Shown here: in pieces, positions 1 to 8,076 of the stretch | Layout: each line of letters begins with the position of its first letter | Position numbering within the stretch: the stretch's first letter is position 1 | Assembly (NCBI GenBank): GCA_049969715.1 | Contig: JBMFOH010000002.1 | Coordinates: 56,559 to 120,558 of the forward strand | Direction: 5' to 3' | Source: JBMFOH01 sp049969715 [NCBI: bacterium] | GTDB lineage: Bacteria; DUMJ01 | Length of the DNA: 64,000 bases | Program-made: the position numbers and the translations under genes | Notes under the pieces: model-generated | What the model was told of the DNA's origin: nothing | Seen by the model: only the letters and a program-made list of their open reading frames with translations | Databases searched by the model: none

Positions 1-408
1 TATCTCCCTTATTGGCTCTAATATCCTACGCTCCTCCTTTATGCTCTCTAAGAGAGAACCAAAACCAGCCAAAGGATGAGGTCTCCGCGTCTCTTTGAAC
101 CTTCTTACTAAAGTCTCATCTGTAGCCTCTAAGAAGACTATCTTCTCTCTTATTCCCATCTTATGAAGGCTCTCCAATGAGTTCTTAAGAGAATCAAAGA
201 ATTCCTTACCCCTTATATCAATTACTATAGCTACGTTTCTGATCTTACCTTCAGATTGAATACATAATTCGGCAAGCTTAGGCAAAAGGGTAATGGGTAA
301 ATTATCTATACAAAAATATCCCATATCCTCATAGCACCTTATAGCTAAGGACTTGCCTGCACCTGAAAATCCAGTAATAATTATAAGATTTAAGAGTGAT
401 TCCTCCAT
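1..408 (-). CDS. rapZ: RapZ-family RNase adapter / nucleotide-binding protein (partial)
   Basis: The minus strand from 408 reads open to the window edge, giving the first 136 residues; the C-terminal half lies outside the window. The N-terminus carries a Walker A motif GFSGAGKS at about residues 13-20, followed by a region (CYEDMGYFCIDNLP) typical of the RapZ/YvcJ family. Members bind nucleotides and, in enterobacteria, present a small RNA to RNase E to control glucosamine-6-phosphate synthase; the role in other phyla is less clear. The start ATG at 408 overlaps the end of the upstream HAD phosphatase gene by 19 bases, so the two are probably cotranscribed. Family assignment is strong; the exact cellular role is inferred. 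Confidence 0.88.
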   Translation of the reverse strand, partial: MEESLLNLIIITGFSGAGKSLAIRCYEDMGYFCIDNLPITLLPKLAELCIQSEGKIRNVAIVIDIRGKEFFDSLKNSLESLHKMGIREKIVFLEATDETLVRRFKETRRPHPLAGFGSLLESIKEERRILEPIREI

Positions 409-1187
409 ATTATATAATCCACCACCTCTTCGAATCCGGATGGACTCTCCTTACTAGTTATATAATTGGCTGCCGCTTTCACCTCTTCTGGAGCATTTCC
501 AAATGTAATACCAACTCCTACCTCTTTTAAAAGTTCTATATCATTAAAACTATCCCCTACTCCTGCAACCTCTAACAGAGGTATTCCTAACATTCCTGCC
601 AAATATCTGACTGCATTCCCTTTTGAAACATCTTTCTTCATAATCTCCAGATAGGTAGGACTACTAGTAGTTATATATAATGCCCCATCAAATCTAGCCT
701 TTATAGGGGTAATTATTTCTTTTACCTTTTCTCCATCGCCTATTCCTAATACCTTTGTGGTAGGAAGCTCTGGTAAATCTTCTAAATCCTCTACAAATAA
801 TGCGTCAACCTTGTTCTGTTTAGGGTAGTTCTCTCCATACTCACTCTTCCCTACTATATAAAGAGCATCATTGAAATAAAGATTTATCTGTAAATCCCTT
901 TCTCTCAGATAAATTGCTATCTCCTTCCACATAGGGTATGGAATTGGAGAGTGATAAAGTATTCTAAAATCTGAGGTTCCTATCATAGCTCCATTATAAG
1001 CAATAATAGGAGAGGAAAGCCCTAATAACTTCTGATAATATAATATAGAGTGAAACATCCTCCCACTTGCTATAACAATATTAATATCCTCTTTTAAAAG
1101 TCTCTCTATACCTTCTATTACTATGTCAGGAAATCTATCATTAAACAAGATAGTTCCGTCTAGATCTGTCACAAACAGCTTAATCAT
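390..1187 (-). CDS. Cof-type HAD-IIB family hydrolase
   Basis: This 265-residue protein has the full set of HAD phosphatase motifs: DLDGT with the two catalytic aspartates at residues 8 and 10, motif II ASGR at 40-43, the motif III lysine near 189 (SKGNAV) and motif IV GDSFND at 211-216. The cap between motifs II and III is the C2 (IIB) type seen in Cof/YidA proteins, which dephosphorylate sugar phosphates and other small metabolites in the cytosol. The substrate cannot be read from the sequence. It lies in the HD-LUD-MFS-HAD-rapZ run but has its own extended -10 element nine bases before the ATG and no Shine-Dalgarno sequence, so a leaderless transcript is possible. Confidence 0.9.
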   Translation of the reverse strand: MIKLFVTDLDGTILFNDRFPDIVIEGIERLLKEDINIVIASGRMFHSILYYQKLLGLSSPIIAYNGAMIGTSDFRILYHSPIPYPMWKEIAIYLRERDLQINLYFNDALYIVGKSEYGENYPKQNKVDALFVEDLEDLPELPTTKVLGIGDGEKVKEIITPIKARFDGALYITTSSPTYLEIMKKDVSKGNAVRYLAGMLGIPLLEVAGVGDSFNDIELLKEVGVGITFGNAPEEVKAAANYITSKESPSGFEEVVDYIIWRNHS

Positions 1188-1196
1188 AGTTATTTT

Positions 1197-1205
1197 ATTA
1201 TAACA
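1197..1205 (-). promoter_or_regulatory. Extended -10 promoter for the HAD hydrolase gene
   Basis: On the minus strand the sequence TGTTATAAT (extended -10, TGn plus TATAAT) ends nine bases before the ATG at 1187. Transcription would begin about three bases before the start codon. No Shine-Dalgarno motif lies upstream of that ATG. Confidence 0.5.
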
Positions 1206-1208
1206 TAA

Positions 1209-2414
1209 TTATTTATTTTTTCTATAGAGAGGCCTAGCAAAGACCTTATTATAGGATGAAACATCTTGCTTCGATTCTTCTAAAAAGATAATAGCTATAA
1301 TAGTAGCAAATAATGCTATAATCATAAGAAACAAAAACATCTTAGAAATCCCCACCATATCTGCAAAGTACCCAGCCAAAAAGGGACCAAAGGCTGAAGA
1401 GAATGCAGTAGTCATATTAAGCATACCCTGAGCTGTCCCTCTCTCTTCTTGAGAAACTAAATCATTAATATATACTATGGGTATTACTGCTATGATAGCA
1501 AAAGTAACACTATGCATAGTCTGAATCCCTATAATAGCAAGAGGGGATCTCGCAAGACTATAGAGTAACATACGGATTGGCAAAGCCAGAGATGCAATAA
1601 AAAGAAGGGGTCTTCTTCCTATTTTATCTGATATAATTCCCATAATAAGCATAAATGGTATTTCTACTCCAGAACTAGCTGTATAGGAGAAACTAATCAT
1701 TCGATTCGTCCCTCCCAAAGATTTTACTAACAGATTTACATTCGATGAGGCTGCAGTAAGGGCAGTATAGTAGAAGAAATAAAAAAGGAGCACCTTTAAT
1801 ATATTACTATTACTTATAAGCCTTTTAATATTCCCAATCTGTGGGGTCAAAACACTTGTCTTTATATTAGGCTCCTCTATAAGAAAAACAAATATACTAG
1901 AAATGATGAAAGCCATCCCTATAAGAGGAAACATATATCTAGGCTCTGTTAATATTGGGAATACTCCAGTCACTGAAATACAGACCAAAAAGCCAATACT
2001 TCCCCACATCCTAGTGGAAGCATAATCTCTACCAACCTGTCCAGAGAAGCTTAAGTCTATAACAAGAACACTAGCGATAGTCAGGATAGTATAGATACAA
2101 AGTCCTATAACTGAGTATAAGAGGATGAAATCTCCATAATCGCTTATTTTAGGAAAGATAAAGAGATATATAATAGCTCCTAACAAAAGGCCTACGATGA
2201 TAAATGGCTTCCTTCTTCTTAATCTATCTGATAGATGGCCAACAGAAAGCTGAATGAGTGCACCTACTAAAGCTGACGTACCAGTAAGAAAACCAATCTC
2301 TCCTACAGAAAAACCTCTGTTTCTTAAATATACTGGGATAAAAGAAAACATAAAGGTCCATGCCACATAATAGAAAAAGAAGAAAGCCCTTATAAAGAGA
2401 CTATTTCTTTTCAT
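1209..2414 (-). CDS. MFS transporter
   Basis: This 401-residue integral membrane protein shows about twelve hydrophobic segments in the two-times-six arrangement of the major facilitator superfamily. After helix 2 there is a basic loop (GHLSDRLRRRKP, about residues 58-69), the usual A-like motif, and the second half repeats it (GIISDKIGRRP). Sequence style is closest to sugar/nucleoside-type MFS proteins (LacY/NupG-like or PPP family), but the substrate is unknown. It starts three bases after the LUD gene stop codon, so it is translated from the same transcript. Neighbouring HAD and HD phosphohydrolases give no clear pathway. Confidence 0.85.
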   Translation of the reverse strand: MKRNSLFIRAFFFFYYVAWTFMFSFIPVYLRNRGFSVGEIGFLTGTSALVGALIQLSVGHLSDRLRRRKPFIIVGLLLGAIIYLFIFPKISDYGDFILLYSVIGLCIYTILTIASVLVIDLSFSGQVGRDYASTRMWGSIGFLVCISVTGVFPILTEPRYMFPLIGMAFIISSIFVFLIEEPNIKTSVLTPQIGNIKRLISNSNILKVLLFYFFYYTALTAASSNVNLLVKSLGGTNRMISFSYTASSGVEIPFMLIMGIISDKIGRRPLLFIASLALPIRMLLYSLARSPLAIIGIQTMHSVTFAIIAVIPIVYINDLVSQEERGTAQGMLNMTTAFSSAFGPFLAGYFADMVGISKMFLFLMIIALFATIIAIIFLEESKQDVSSYNKVFARPLYRKNK

Positions 2415-2417
2415 TTA

Positions 2418-3059
2418 CTAATATCCCAATTCTTCACTGACAAGTAAAACTGTAAAATTTGTCTTTGAAGGTTTTCTCTCTATAATAGTTGTTACCCTAC
2501 ATATATTATTGATCCCAGTACAGTTAGAACAGTATCCAGTCTTTGCACAAGGGGTATTAAGTCCCAATCTATGAGCATTAATAGGAGCGGCGACATTTTT
2601 TATCCTCCACAGAGCCTCTTCTATATCTTTTACTATCTTATTTATACCTACAACTACTATTACCATTTTAGGGCCAAAGATCATTCCAGCTACTCTATTC
2701 CCTACCCCATCAGTATTTACTAGTATCCCATCCATAGTAATAGCATTACTACTCACTAGAAATACGTCTGTTAGCAGTTCCTCTCTTCTGGTATAGAAAT
2801 CTGCTTCTGGGTCTAACTCCGCCTTCCAATGATGTATAACAATATTTCCTCTTGCAACTAAGTCTTCTATAACTTTTAATTCCCTAATAGATATTGAACC
2901 ACCTACTCCTACCCTTGCATCTTTAGGAATAAGGTTAAGAATCTTATCTCTTGCGTCCTCTTTACTCCTAAACCAAAAAGCGTCAAAATCTCTAGATTTC
3001 AGATTTTCTACTATTCTATTTAGTAACTGTTCTTTATACCATTCTCTATTTGCTTCCAT
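2418..3059 (-). CDS. LUD domain (LutC/YkgG-like) protein
   Basis: This 213-residue protein matches the LUD (lactate utilisation, formerly DUF162) fold, with the GVGGS segment at 51-55 and the Asn/Asp-rich NTDGVGNR segment at about 115-122. The C-terminal part has four cysteines (171, 177, 180 and 187, CxxxxxCxxCxxxxxxC) typical of the clostridial stand-alone LUD subfamily and possibly metal-binding. In LutABC the LUD protein LutC takes part in L-lactate oxidation, but no lutA or lutB partner is present here, so the function is unknown. It sits between HD and MFS genes with 3-10 base gaps. Confidence 0.85.
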   Translation of the reverse strand: MEANREWYKEQLLNRIVENLKSRDFDAFWFRSKEDARDKILNLIPKDARVGVGGSISIRELKVIEDLVARGNIVIHHWKAELDPEADFYTRREELLTDVFLVSSNAITMDGILVNTDGVGNRVAGMIFGPKMVIVVVGINKIVKDIEEALWRIKNVAAPINAHRLGLNTPCAKTGYCSNCTGINNICRVTTIIERKPSKTNFTVLLVSEELGY

Positions 3060-3069
3060 ATTAGTCTCC

Positions 3070-3618
3070 TTAAAGCCCTAATTCACTGTGAATCTCTTGC
3101 ATTGCAGAGAGAGAAAGGGTAATAAAATCTTCTAGAATAAATCCTAGCCTCTCGCATAACCTTATCTCCTCTCTATCTGCTCCTCTAGCAAATGCTTTTT
3201 CTCTGAATCTCTTCATAATAAATTTGGTGTCTATAGCTGATAGACTCTTCTCCGGCTTTATAAGAGCACTAGCAGTGATAAGGCCGTTTACTGCATCGGC
3301 AGCGCATAACGCTATATGCATAAGGTTATCATCTACTTCAACACCCTTCTTATGAGCCCTTACTGCATCTACTATCTCAGATGGATACCCCTTCTCTTTA
3401 AGGATCTCTGCCCCTAAAACTCCATGTTTTTCTGCATTTTCATTGCAGAGTTCATAATCTATGTCGTGGAGAAGTCCCGCTATCCCCCACATCTCCTCGT
3501 CCTGACCAAACCTCCTAGCTAGAGACCTCATTATAGCCTCTGTCGCAAGCATATGCTTTATCAGATTTTCTCCTTTCACATATTCTGAAAGTAGAGACAC
3601 TGCATAATCTCTATCCAA
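3070..3618 (-). CDS. HD domain-containing phosphohydrolase
   Basis: This HD-fold protein has the metal-binding pair in LLHDIDYE and an upstream histidine (HMLATEA), with further conserved HGVLGAE and RAHK segments; it belongs to the HDIG-type hydrolases that act on nucleotides or phosphorylated metabolites. Substrate is unknown. The reading frame opens at 3666, but the promoter -10 element lies at 3653-3658, downstream of that codon, so translation must start later. Of the two remaining choices, ATG at 3627 sits directly on the AGGAAGGAG Shine-Dalgarno, while TTG at 3618 has the usual nine-base spacing; I chose TTG, giving 182 residues. It is the first gene of the minus-strand operon running to rapZ. 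Confidence 0.8.
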   Translation of the reverse strand: MDRDYAVSLLSEYVKGENLIKHMLATEAIMRSLARRFGQDEEMWGIAGLLHDIDYELCNENAEKHGVLGAEILKEKGYPSEIVDAVRAHKKGVEVDDNLMHIALCAADAVNGLITASALIKPEKSLSAIDTKFIMKRFREKAFARGADREEIRLCERLGFILEDFITLSLSAMQEIHSELGL

Positions 3619-3652
3619 AATAGTCATCTCCTTCCTAAAGAAATTAGTATAA

Positions 3653-3681
3653 ATTATAAGACTCATTTAATGATAACGCAA
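3653..3681 (-). promoter_or_regulatory. Sigma-70 type promoter for HD-LUD-MFS operon
   Basis: On the minus strand TTGCGT (3676-3681) and TATAAT (3653-3658) are separated by 17 bases. The predicted transcription start near 3646 lies downstream of the most upstream in-frame start codon, which helps settle the start of the HD gene. Confidence 0.65.
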
Positions 3682-3727
3682 GATAGATAATATGATATTA
3701 TATTTAAAATAGGAGGTGAAACTAATT

Positions 3728-4768
3728 ATGAAGGCAGTAGTAAAGTATGATAATAAAGACGGGGCAACAAAATTAATTGAAGTGCCAGTTCCGGAGATAG
3801 GTCCTGAAGATGTATTGGTAAAGGTAGCTTATGCAGGTATATGTGGAAGTGACCCCCATATACATCATAATAGAGTAAGTTATAAGATAAACGTACCTGT
3901 CATCTTAGGACATGAGTTCTCAGGAGTTATAGAAAAGGTAGGAGAAGATGTAATTGGTTTTAAGGTGGGAGATAGGGTTACAGCAGAGACGCATGCGGAT
4001 TACTGTGGAAGATGTGAGTTATGTAGGACTAATAACTACCATCTCTGTAGGGAGAGAAAAGGATATGGATTTCATGTGGATGGGGCATTTACTCAATATA
4101 TAAAGGTGCCTACAAGAATACTCCATAAACTTCCAGAGAATGTAGGACTTAGGGAAGCAGCCTTAACAGAACCATTCTGCGTTGCATATAGTTCTCTAGT
4201 AAAACACTCCGATATAAAGCCAGGAGACCTGGTAGTAATAGTAGGACCTGGTCCTATAGGAATCCTCTGTACCAAAATGGCAAGTATCATGGGAGCAGGT
4301 AAAATTATAGTTATTGGAACTAAAGGGGATGAAAAAAGGCTTGAGATAGCAAAGGAATTTGGAGCAGATCTAACCTTAGATAGTTCAAAAGAGAATGTAA
4401 GAGAAATAGTGATGAGCATTAGAGATGGCTATGGAGCCGACTTAGTAATAGATACTGCAGGAGTCTCTGAAGCATTCAAGTTGGCGATAGATATAGTAAG
4501 ACCTAATGGTCAGATTAATAAAATAGGTTGGGGACCGGAGTCATTTGGTTATTCTCTTGATCCTCTAATATCAAAAGCTGTTACTGTAAACTTCACATTC
4601 AGTCATAATTGGGATGTATGGGAAAAGTGTCTAGCTCTTATGGATAAAAAACTGGTAAACCTAGAAAGATTAATAACTCATGAGCTTCCCATAGATAAAT
4701 GGCAGGAAGGCTTTGAACTTATTGAAACTAAAATAGGACTCAAGGTTGTCCTAACTCCTATAGGGTAA
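3728..4768 (+). CDS. Zinc-dependent medium-chain alcohol/polyol dehydrogenase
   Basis: This 346-residue NAD(P)-dependent dehydrogenase belongs to the zinc MDR family (sorbitol/threonine dehydrogenase type). Catalytic zinc ligands are Cys39 (GICGSD) and His62-Glu63 (GHEFSG); the structural zinc loop has four cysteines at about 93, 96, 99 and 107; the Rossmann motif GPGPIG is at 173-178. The ATG at 3728 was preferred over GTG at 3716 because the AGGAGG at 3711-3716 sits at ideal distance from it and overlaps the GTG. A second MDR gene follows after ten bases, so the pair probably acts on the same sugar alcohol or related substrate, which I cannot name. Confidence 0.88.
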   Translation: MKAVVKYDNKDGATKLIEVPVPEIGPEDVLVKVAYAGICGSDPHIHHNRVSYKINVPVILGHEFSGVIEKVGEDVIGFKVGDRVTAETHADYCGRCELCRTNNYHLCRERKGYGFHVDGAFTQYIKVPTRILHKLPENVGLREAALTEPFCVAYSSLVKHSDIKPGDLVVIVGPGPIGILCTKMASIMGAGKIIVIGTKGDEKRLEIAKEFGADLTLDSSKENVREIVMSIRDGYGADLVIDTAGVSEAFKLAIDIVRPNGQINKIGWGPESFGYSLDPLISKAVTVNFTFSHNWDVWEKCLALMDKKLVNLERLITHELPIDKWQEGFELIETKIGLKVVLTPIG

Positions 4769-4778
4769 AGATTTAAGA

Positions 4779-5792
4779 ATGAAGGCATTAGTTTATTATG
4801 GGCCTAAAGACCTAAGAGTTACTGAGATAGAAGACCCTAAAATCTCTAAAGATGAGGTATTTATAAAGGTTAGGGCTTGTGGGATCTGTGGATCAGATGT
4901 TCATGGTTATCTCGGTGTTACAGGAAGACGTATCCCTCCTATGATAATGGGGCATGAGTTCTCAGGAGAGATAATAGAAAGAGGAGAGGCGGTAAAAAAC
5001 TTATCTATAGGAGATAGGGTTACTGTGTATCCTGTAAGATTCTGTGAGGTATGTAGTGCTTGTAAAAAAGGACTTACTAACCTTTGTGAAAATAAAAGCT
5101 TTTTAGGAGTAATGAATGTAAATGGAGCGATGGCAGAATATATATCTGTCCCTAGTTATATGGTAGTTAGACTCCCAGACTCTCTGAATTATCTACAAGG
5201 AGCCATGATAGAGCCATTAGCGGTAGCTTATAGAGCGGTTAAAAACTCACCTAACCTCTTGAATAAGAATGTTCTCATAGTAGGAGCTGGGACAATAGGG
5301 CTGTTAGTTCTTATCTTACTTAGGCCCTTTGGAGTCGAAAGTATTACGGTAGTAGACGTAAATAGCCATAGATTAAAAACAGCAAAGGAACTAGGAGCAG
5401 ATTTTACTATAAATCCGAATAAGGACGAACCTAAAAATGGATTCTTACCTGATATAGATCTCGCATTTGAAGCAGTAGGAAGTACATCTAGCGTAACTCA
5501 GGCTATGAATAGGCTTAAGCCAGGAGGAGCATGTATATGGATAGGAAACTCAGCAAAGAATATCGAACTAGATATGCAAAATATAGTTACAAGAGAGTTA
5601 AAAGTATTTGGTACCTACATATATACCTACGAAGAATTTGTTCAATCTATAGGCTTAATCTCTAAACTCAGTGATAAACTAGATAAGATTATAAGCAAAA
5701 TTATATCTTTAGAGGAAGCCCCTGAAATCTTTAACAAGCTAATTGAGAAGGATACTAACTTGATAAAGGTGATAATCAGATTGAGTTCTTAG
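4779..5792 (+). CDS. Zinc-dependent medium-chain alcohol/polyol dehydrogenase
   Basis: This 337-residue MDR-family dehydrogenase is a paralogue of the gene just upstream. Cys37 (GICGSD) and His59-Glu60 (GHEFSG) are catalytic zinc ligands, the structural zinc loop has Cys89, 92, 95 and 103, and the Rossmann motif GAGTIG is at 169-174 followed by an acidic residue at the strand end (VVDVN) expected for NAD preference. The ten-base gap from the upstream dehydrogenase indicates one transcript. Likely acts on sugar alcohols or cyclitols in the cytosol; substrate is unknown and the two genes may oxidise successive intermediates. Confidence 0.87.
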   Translation: MKALVYYGPKDLRVTEIEDPKISKDEVFIKVRACGICGSDVHGYLGVTGRRIPPMIMGHEFSGEIIERGEAVKNLSIGDRVTVYPVRFCEVCSACKKGLTNLCENKSFLGVMNVNGAMAEYISVPSYMVVRLPDSLNYLQGAMIEPLAVAYRAVKNSPNLLNKNVLIVGAGTIGLLVLILLRPFGVESITVVDVNSHRLKTAKELGADFTINPNKDEPKNGFLPDIDLAFEAVGSTSSVTQAMNRLKPGGACIWIGNSAKNIELDMQNIVTRELKVFGTYIYTYEEFVQSIGLISKLSDKLDKIISKIISLEEAPEIFNKLIEKDTNLIKVIIRLSS

Positions 5793-5799
5793 CAGACAG

Positions 5800-5829
5800 T
5801 TGACTTTATTCAGCATAGAATGCTATCAT
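5800..5829 (+). promoter_or_regulatory. Promoter for the small Ig-like protein gene
   Basis: TTGACT (5800-5805) and TATCAT (5824-5829) are 18 bases apart, starting eight bases after the stop codon of the dehydrogenase gene. A strong Shine-Dalgarno (AAGGAGGTAAG) precedes the ATG at 5864, so the small gene appears to be expressed on its own as well. Confidence 0.55.
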
Positions 5830-5863
5830 AAGGGATAAGAAAACGATAGAAGGAGGTAAGACT

Positions 5864-6142
5864 ATGGCTGAGATCAAAAGTTTTGAGATAACGCCGACCT
5901 CTGGGAGACAGGGGGATATAGTTACAGTAACAGTCCATGCCACTTCGGATACAAAGTCTGTTTATGGAAGGATTCCAGAGTATGGATATCTTGTCCAATT
6001 TCAGAAGGATGGTGAGATATTCAAATTAACTATGCAAGTTCCTTATGGAGCACCTCCAGGGACGTACTCTGTTTCTATATATCCTATAGATAATGAAGGA
6101 AATAGAGGGGAAGAGAAGAGATTTAACTTCCAGGTATTATAG
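5864..6142 (+). CDS. Small Ig-like (IPT/TIG-type) beta-sandwich protein
   Basis: This 92-residue protein has no signal peptide, membrane segment or recognised catalytic motif. Alternating hydrophobic strands and phrases such as ITPTSGRQGDIVTVTV and a closing PPGTYSVSIYPIDNEG segment resemble a single Ig-like domain of the IPT/TIG or bacterial Ig type, which normally occurs as one module of large secreted proteins. Here it stands alone, apparently cytosolic, with its own promoter and a near-perfect Shine-Dalgarno (AGGAGGT), suggesting high expression. It is convergent with the tRNA nucleotidyltransferase gene 16 bases away. The ORF is convincing; function is unknown. Confidence 0.75.
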   Translation: MAEIKSFEITPTSGRQGDIVTVTVHATSDTKSVYGRIPEYGYLVQFQKDGEIFKLTMQVPYGAPPGTYSVSIYPIDNEGNRGEEKRFNFQVL

Positions 6143-6158
6143 AAAGATATAAACTAAC

Positions 6159-6878
6159 TTAGAGTATTCCTAACTTAATTAATTCTTCTAGGATGTCTCT
6201 ATGTCTCTCCTCTTTAAGACATAGCTCTATTTCTTTATTTATCCTGGCACTACTTACCGTAGAAAGGACTCCTAAACTTATGGCTTCCTCTATAAGTTTT
6301 TGAGTATGAGGTTCTATCTTAAAGTTAAGCCTTACTTTAAATCTTATTGCTCTAAATATACGGGTAGGATCATCTATAAAGCTCCTATTATGTAGAACTC
6401 TGATTAACTTAGACTTTAAGTCTTTTAAACCCTGAAGTGGGTCGATTATCTCTTCTATCCGACCACTTAAAGAAAGGGGAGAGGCCAAGGCATTGATAGT
6501 AAAGTCCCTCCTTGAGAGGTCTTCTTGGATATTACCTGGACTTACTTTAGGTAACATTCCTGGTTTTGGATATATTTCTTTTCTTGCCATAGCTATATCT
6601 ATATGAGTTACCCCATTATCTGGTAGGTCTATCTTGTAGGTATAAAATCTCTTTAAAAGTCTTCCTCTAATATTTAAACTAGAAGTATATCTAATAAATT
6701 CTTCTGGAAGAGCCTCAAGAACAATATCTATATCTTTTATTTCGAATCCAAGAAATATATCTCTAAGCGTTCCTCCCACTATGTAGATAGGAAGACCGTA
6801 TTCATAAGCTCTATCTATACAGAGTCTAATCTCAGGAATAGATAGAATAGATAAGTGGTGACCTATCAATTCTGTCAT
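6159..6878 (-). CDS. Short class II tRNA nucleotidyltransferase / poly(A) polymerase-like protein
   Basis: This 239-residue protein contains the head and neck of class II nucleotidyltransferases: GG at residues 35-36, the metal-binding DID at 49-51, and the RRDFTINA motif at 123-130, followed by the RIFRAIRF neck segment. These enzymes add CCA or parts of it to tRNA 3' ends, or add poly(A). Bacterial CCA enzymes normally run to 370-450 residues; the body/tail region is missing here, so it may be a minimal CCA, CC- or A-adding enzyme. The ATG overlaps the end of the pyrimidine phosphorylase gene by 47 bases and has no obvious Shine-Dalgarno; no better start is visible. Confidence 0.8.
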   Translation of the reverse strand: MTELIGHHLSILSIPEIRLCIDRAYEYGLPIYIVGGTLRDIFLGFEIKDIDIVLEALPEEFIRYTSSLNIRGRLLKRFYTYKIDLPDNGVTHIDIAMARKEIYPKPGMLPKVSPGNIQEDLSRRDFTINALASPLSLSGRIEEIIDPLQGLKDLKSKLIRVLHNRSFIDDPTRIFRAIRFKVRLNFKIEPHTQKLIEEAISLGVLSTVSSARINKEIELCLKEERHRDILEELIKLGIL

Positions 6879-8076
6879 CGCTTATAGAGATAGCTTTTTC
6901 CACAAACGGGATACAAAGCTTCAACCTTTCTTCATCATTATAGTAAACCTCTAGGATAGTCTCCTCTTTCTCTACACAGTCACTTATCTTCTTTTTGAGA
7001 AGAAATCCCACATTAGCATCTATCCTATCTTCTTTCTTTAATCTTCCTGCTCCTAAAATTCTAGCCCCCTCTCCAAGTAAAAAGGCGTCCATACGATTTA
7101 TATATCCTTTAGTCTTGGCTCTAAACTCATATCTTTTACTATTCAAGGAAACCATCTCTATGTCTCCTCCCTGTGCCTTTACCATCTCTTTAAATTTTCT
7201 AAATGCCTGTTCACTAGAGATAGCATTTCTAACAGTTTTTTCATCACTCACTAATTTACATATTTCTATAGCTAATGTTTCTACGTCCCTTGGACCGTTC
7301 CCTTTTAGGGTATCCATAGCTTCTTTCACTTCAAGAATATTTCCGATAGCATATCCCAATGGTTCATTCATATTTGATATCACTATGTTTATCTTTCTTC
7401 CAAATGATTCTCCTATCTCCTTTAGCCATCGAGCTAAAGTTTCTGCTTCATCTAGGGTTTTCATAAAGGCTCCCGAACCTACCTTTACATCAAATAGGAT
7501 AGTCTGAGCTCCTCCAGCTATCTTCTTGCTTAATATGCTACTTGTAATAAGTGGAATACTTTCTACTGTCCCAGTGACATCCCTCAAGGAATATATCTCT
7601 TTCTCTACAGGGACTAACCCTTCTACCTGACTTATAATACTACAACCTATCTTCTCAACTAGCCTTTTGAAATCTTCAACAGAGAGATTCGTATTAAAAC
7701 CAGGGATAGCTTCAAGTTTGTCTATAGTTCCTCCGGTATGACCCAGTCCTCTTCCAGAGAGTTTAGCCACCCTAAAGCCTATAGAGGCTAAGAGCGGAAT
7801 TACTATAAGGCTAATCTTGTCTCCTACCCCTCCAGTAGAATGCTTGTCCAAAACGGGAATATCCCACTTTATCTTCTCCCCAGTAGCAAGGATAGCATCT
7901 ATCATATTAATAGTTTCCTCTTTTGATAACCCCCTCAGAAAACTTGCCATAAGCCAAGCACTCATCTGATAATCAGGGATATTTTTCTTATAGAAGTTCG
8001 TTATGAAAAAATTTATCTCTTCCTTACTTAGAAGATTCCCATCCCTTTTCTTTATAATAATATCTACAGGATTCAT
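6832..8076 (-). CDS. pdp: Pyrimidine-nucleoside (thymidine) phosphorylase
   Basis: This 414-residue enzyme splits pyrimidine (deoxy)nucleosides with phosphate, yielding base and (deoxy)ribose-1-phosphate in the salvage pathway. Recognition rests on the phosphate-binding KHSTGGVGDK at 78-87, the SGRGLGHTGGT motif at 107-117, the KIAGGAQTILFDVKVG stretch and the C-terminal barrel-sandwich domain. Length fits the family (about 430). Its ATG overlaps the stop of the purine-nucleoside phosphorylase gene by four bases, so both phosphorylases are cotranslated. Whether it prefers uridine plus thymidine (Pdp) or only deoxynucleosides (DeoA) cannot be decided here. Confidence 0.93.
   Translation of the reverse strand: MNPVDIIIKKRDGNLLSKEEINFFITNFYKKNIPDYQMSAWLMASFLRGLSKEETINMIDAILATGEKIKWDIPVLDKHSTGGVGDKISLIVIPLLASIGFRVAKLSGRGLGHTGGTIDKLEAIPGFNTNLSVEDFKRLVEKIGCSIISQVEGLVPVEKEIYSLRDVTGTVESIPLITSSILSKKIAGGAQTILFDVKVGSGAFMKTLDEAETLARWLKEIGESFGRKINIVISNMNEPLGYAIGNILEVKEAMDTLKGNGPRDVETLAIEICKLVSDEKTVRNAISSEQAFRKFKEMVKAQGGDIEMVSLNSKRYEFRAKTKGYINRMDAFLLGEGARILGAGRLKKEDRIDANVGFLLKKKISDCVEKEETILEVYYNDEERLKLCIPFVEKAISISDDRIDRSPLIYSIYS

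Noticed and set aside
2418-3059. LutC partner of a lactate oxidation operon
   Set aside because: No lutA or lutB is present in the window, so only the domain name is kept.
4093-4419. Antisense reading frame of 108 codons inside the first dehydrogenase gene
   Set aside because: Opposite-strand shadow of a conserved gene, with no ribosome binding site and no family resemblance.
6995-7507. Plus-strand 170-codon open frame in the pdp gene
   Set aside because: Shadow of the well-supported phosphorylase gene on the other strand.
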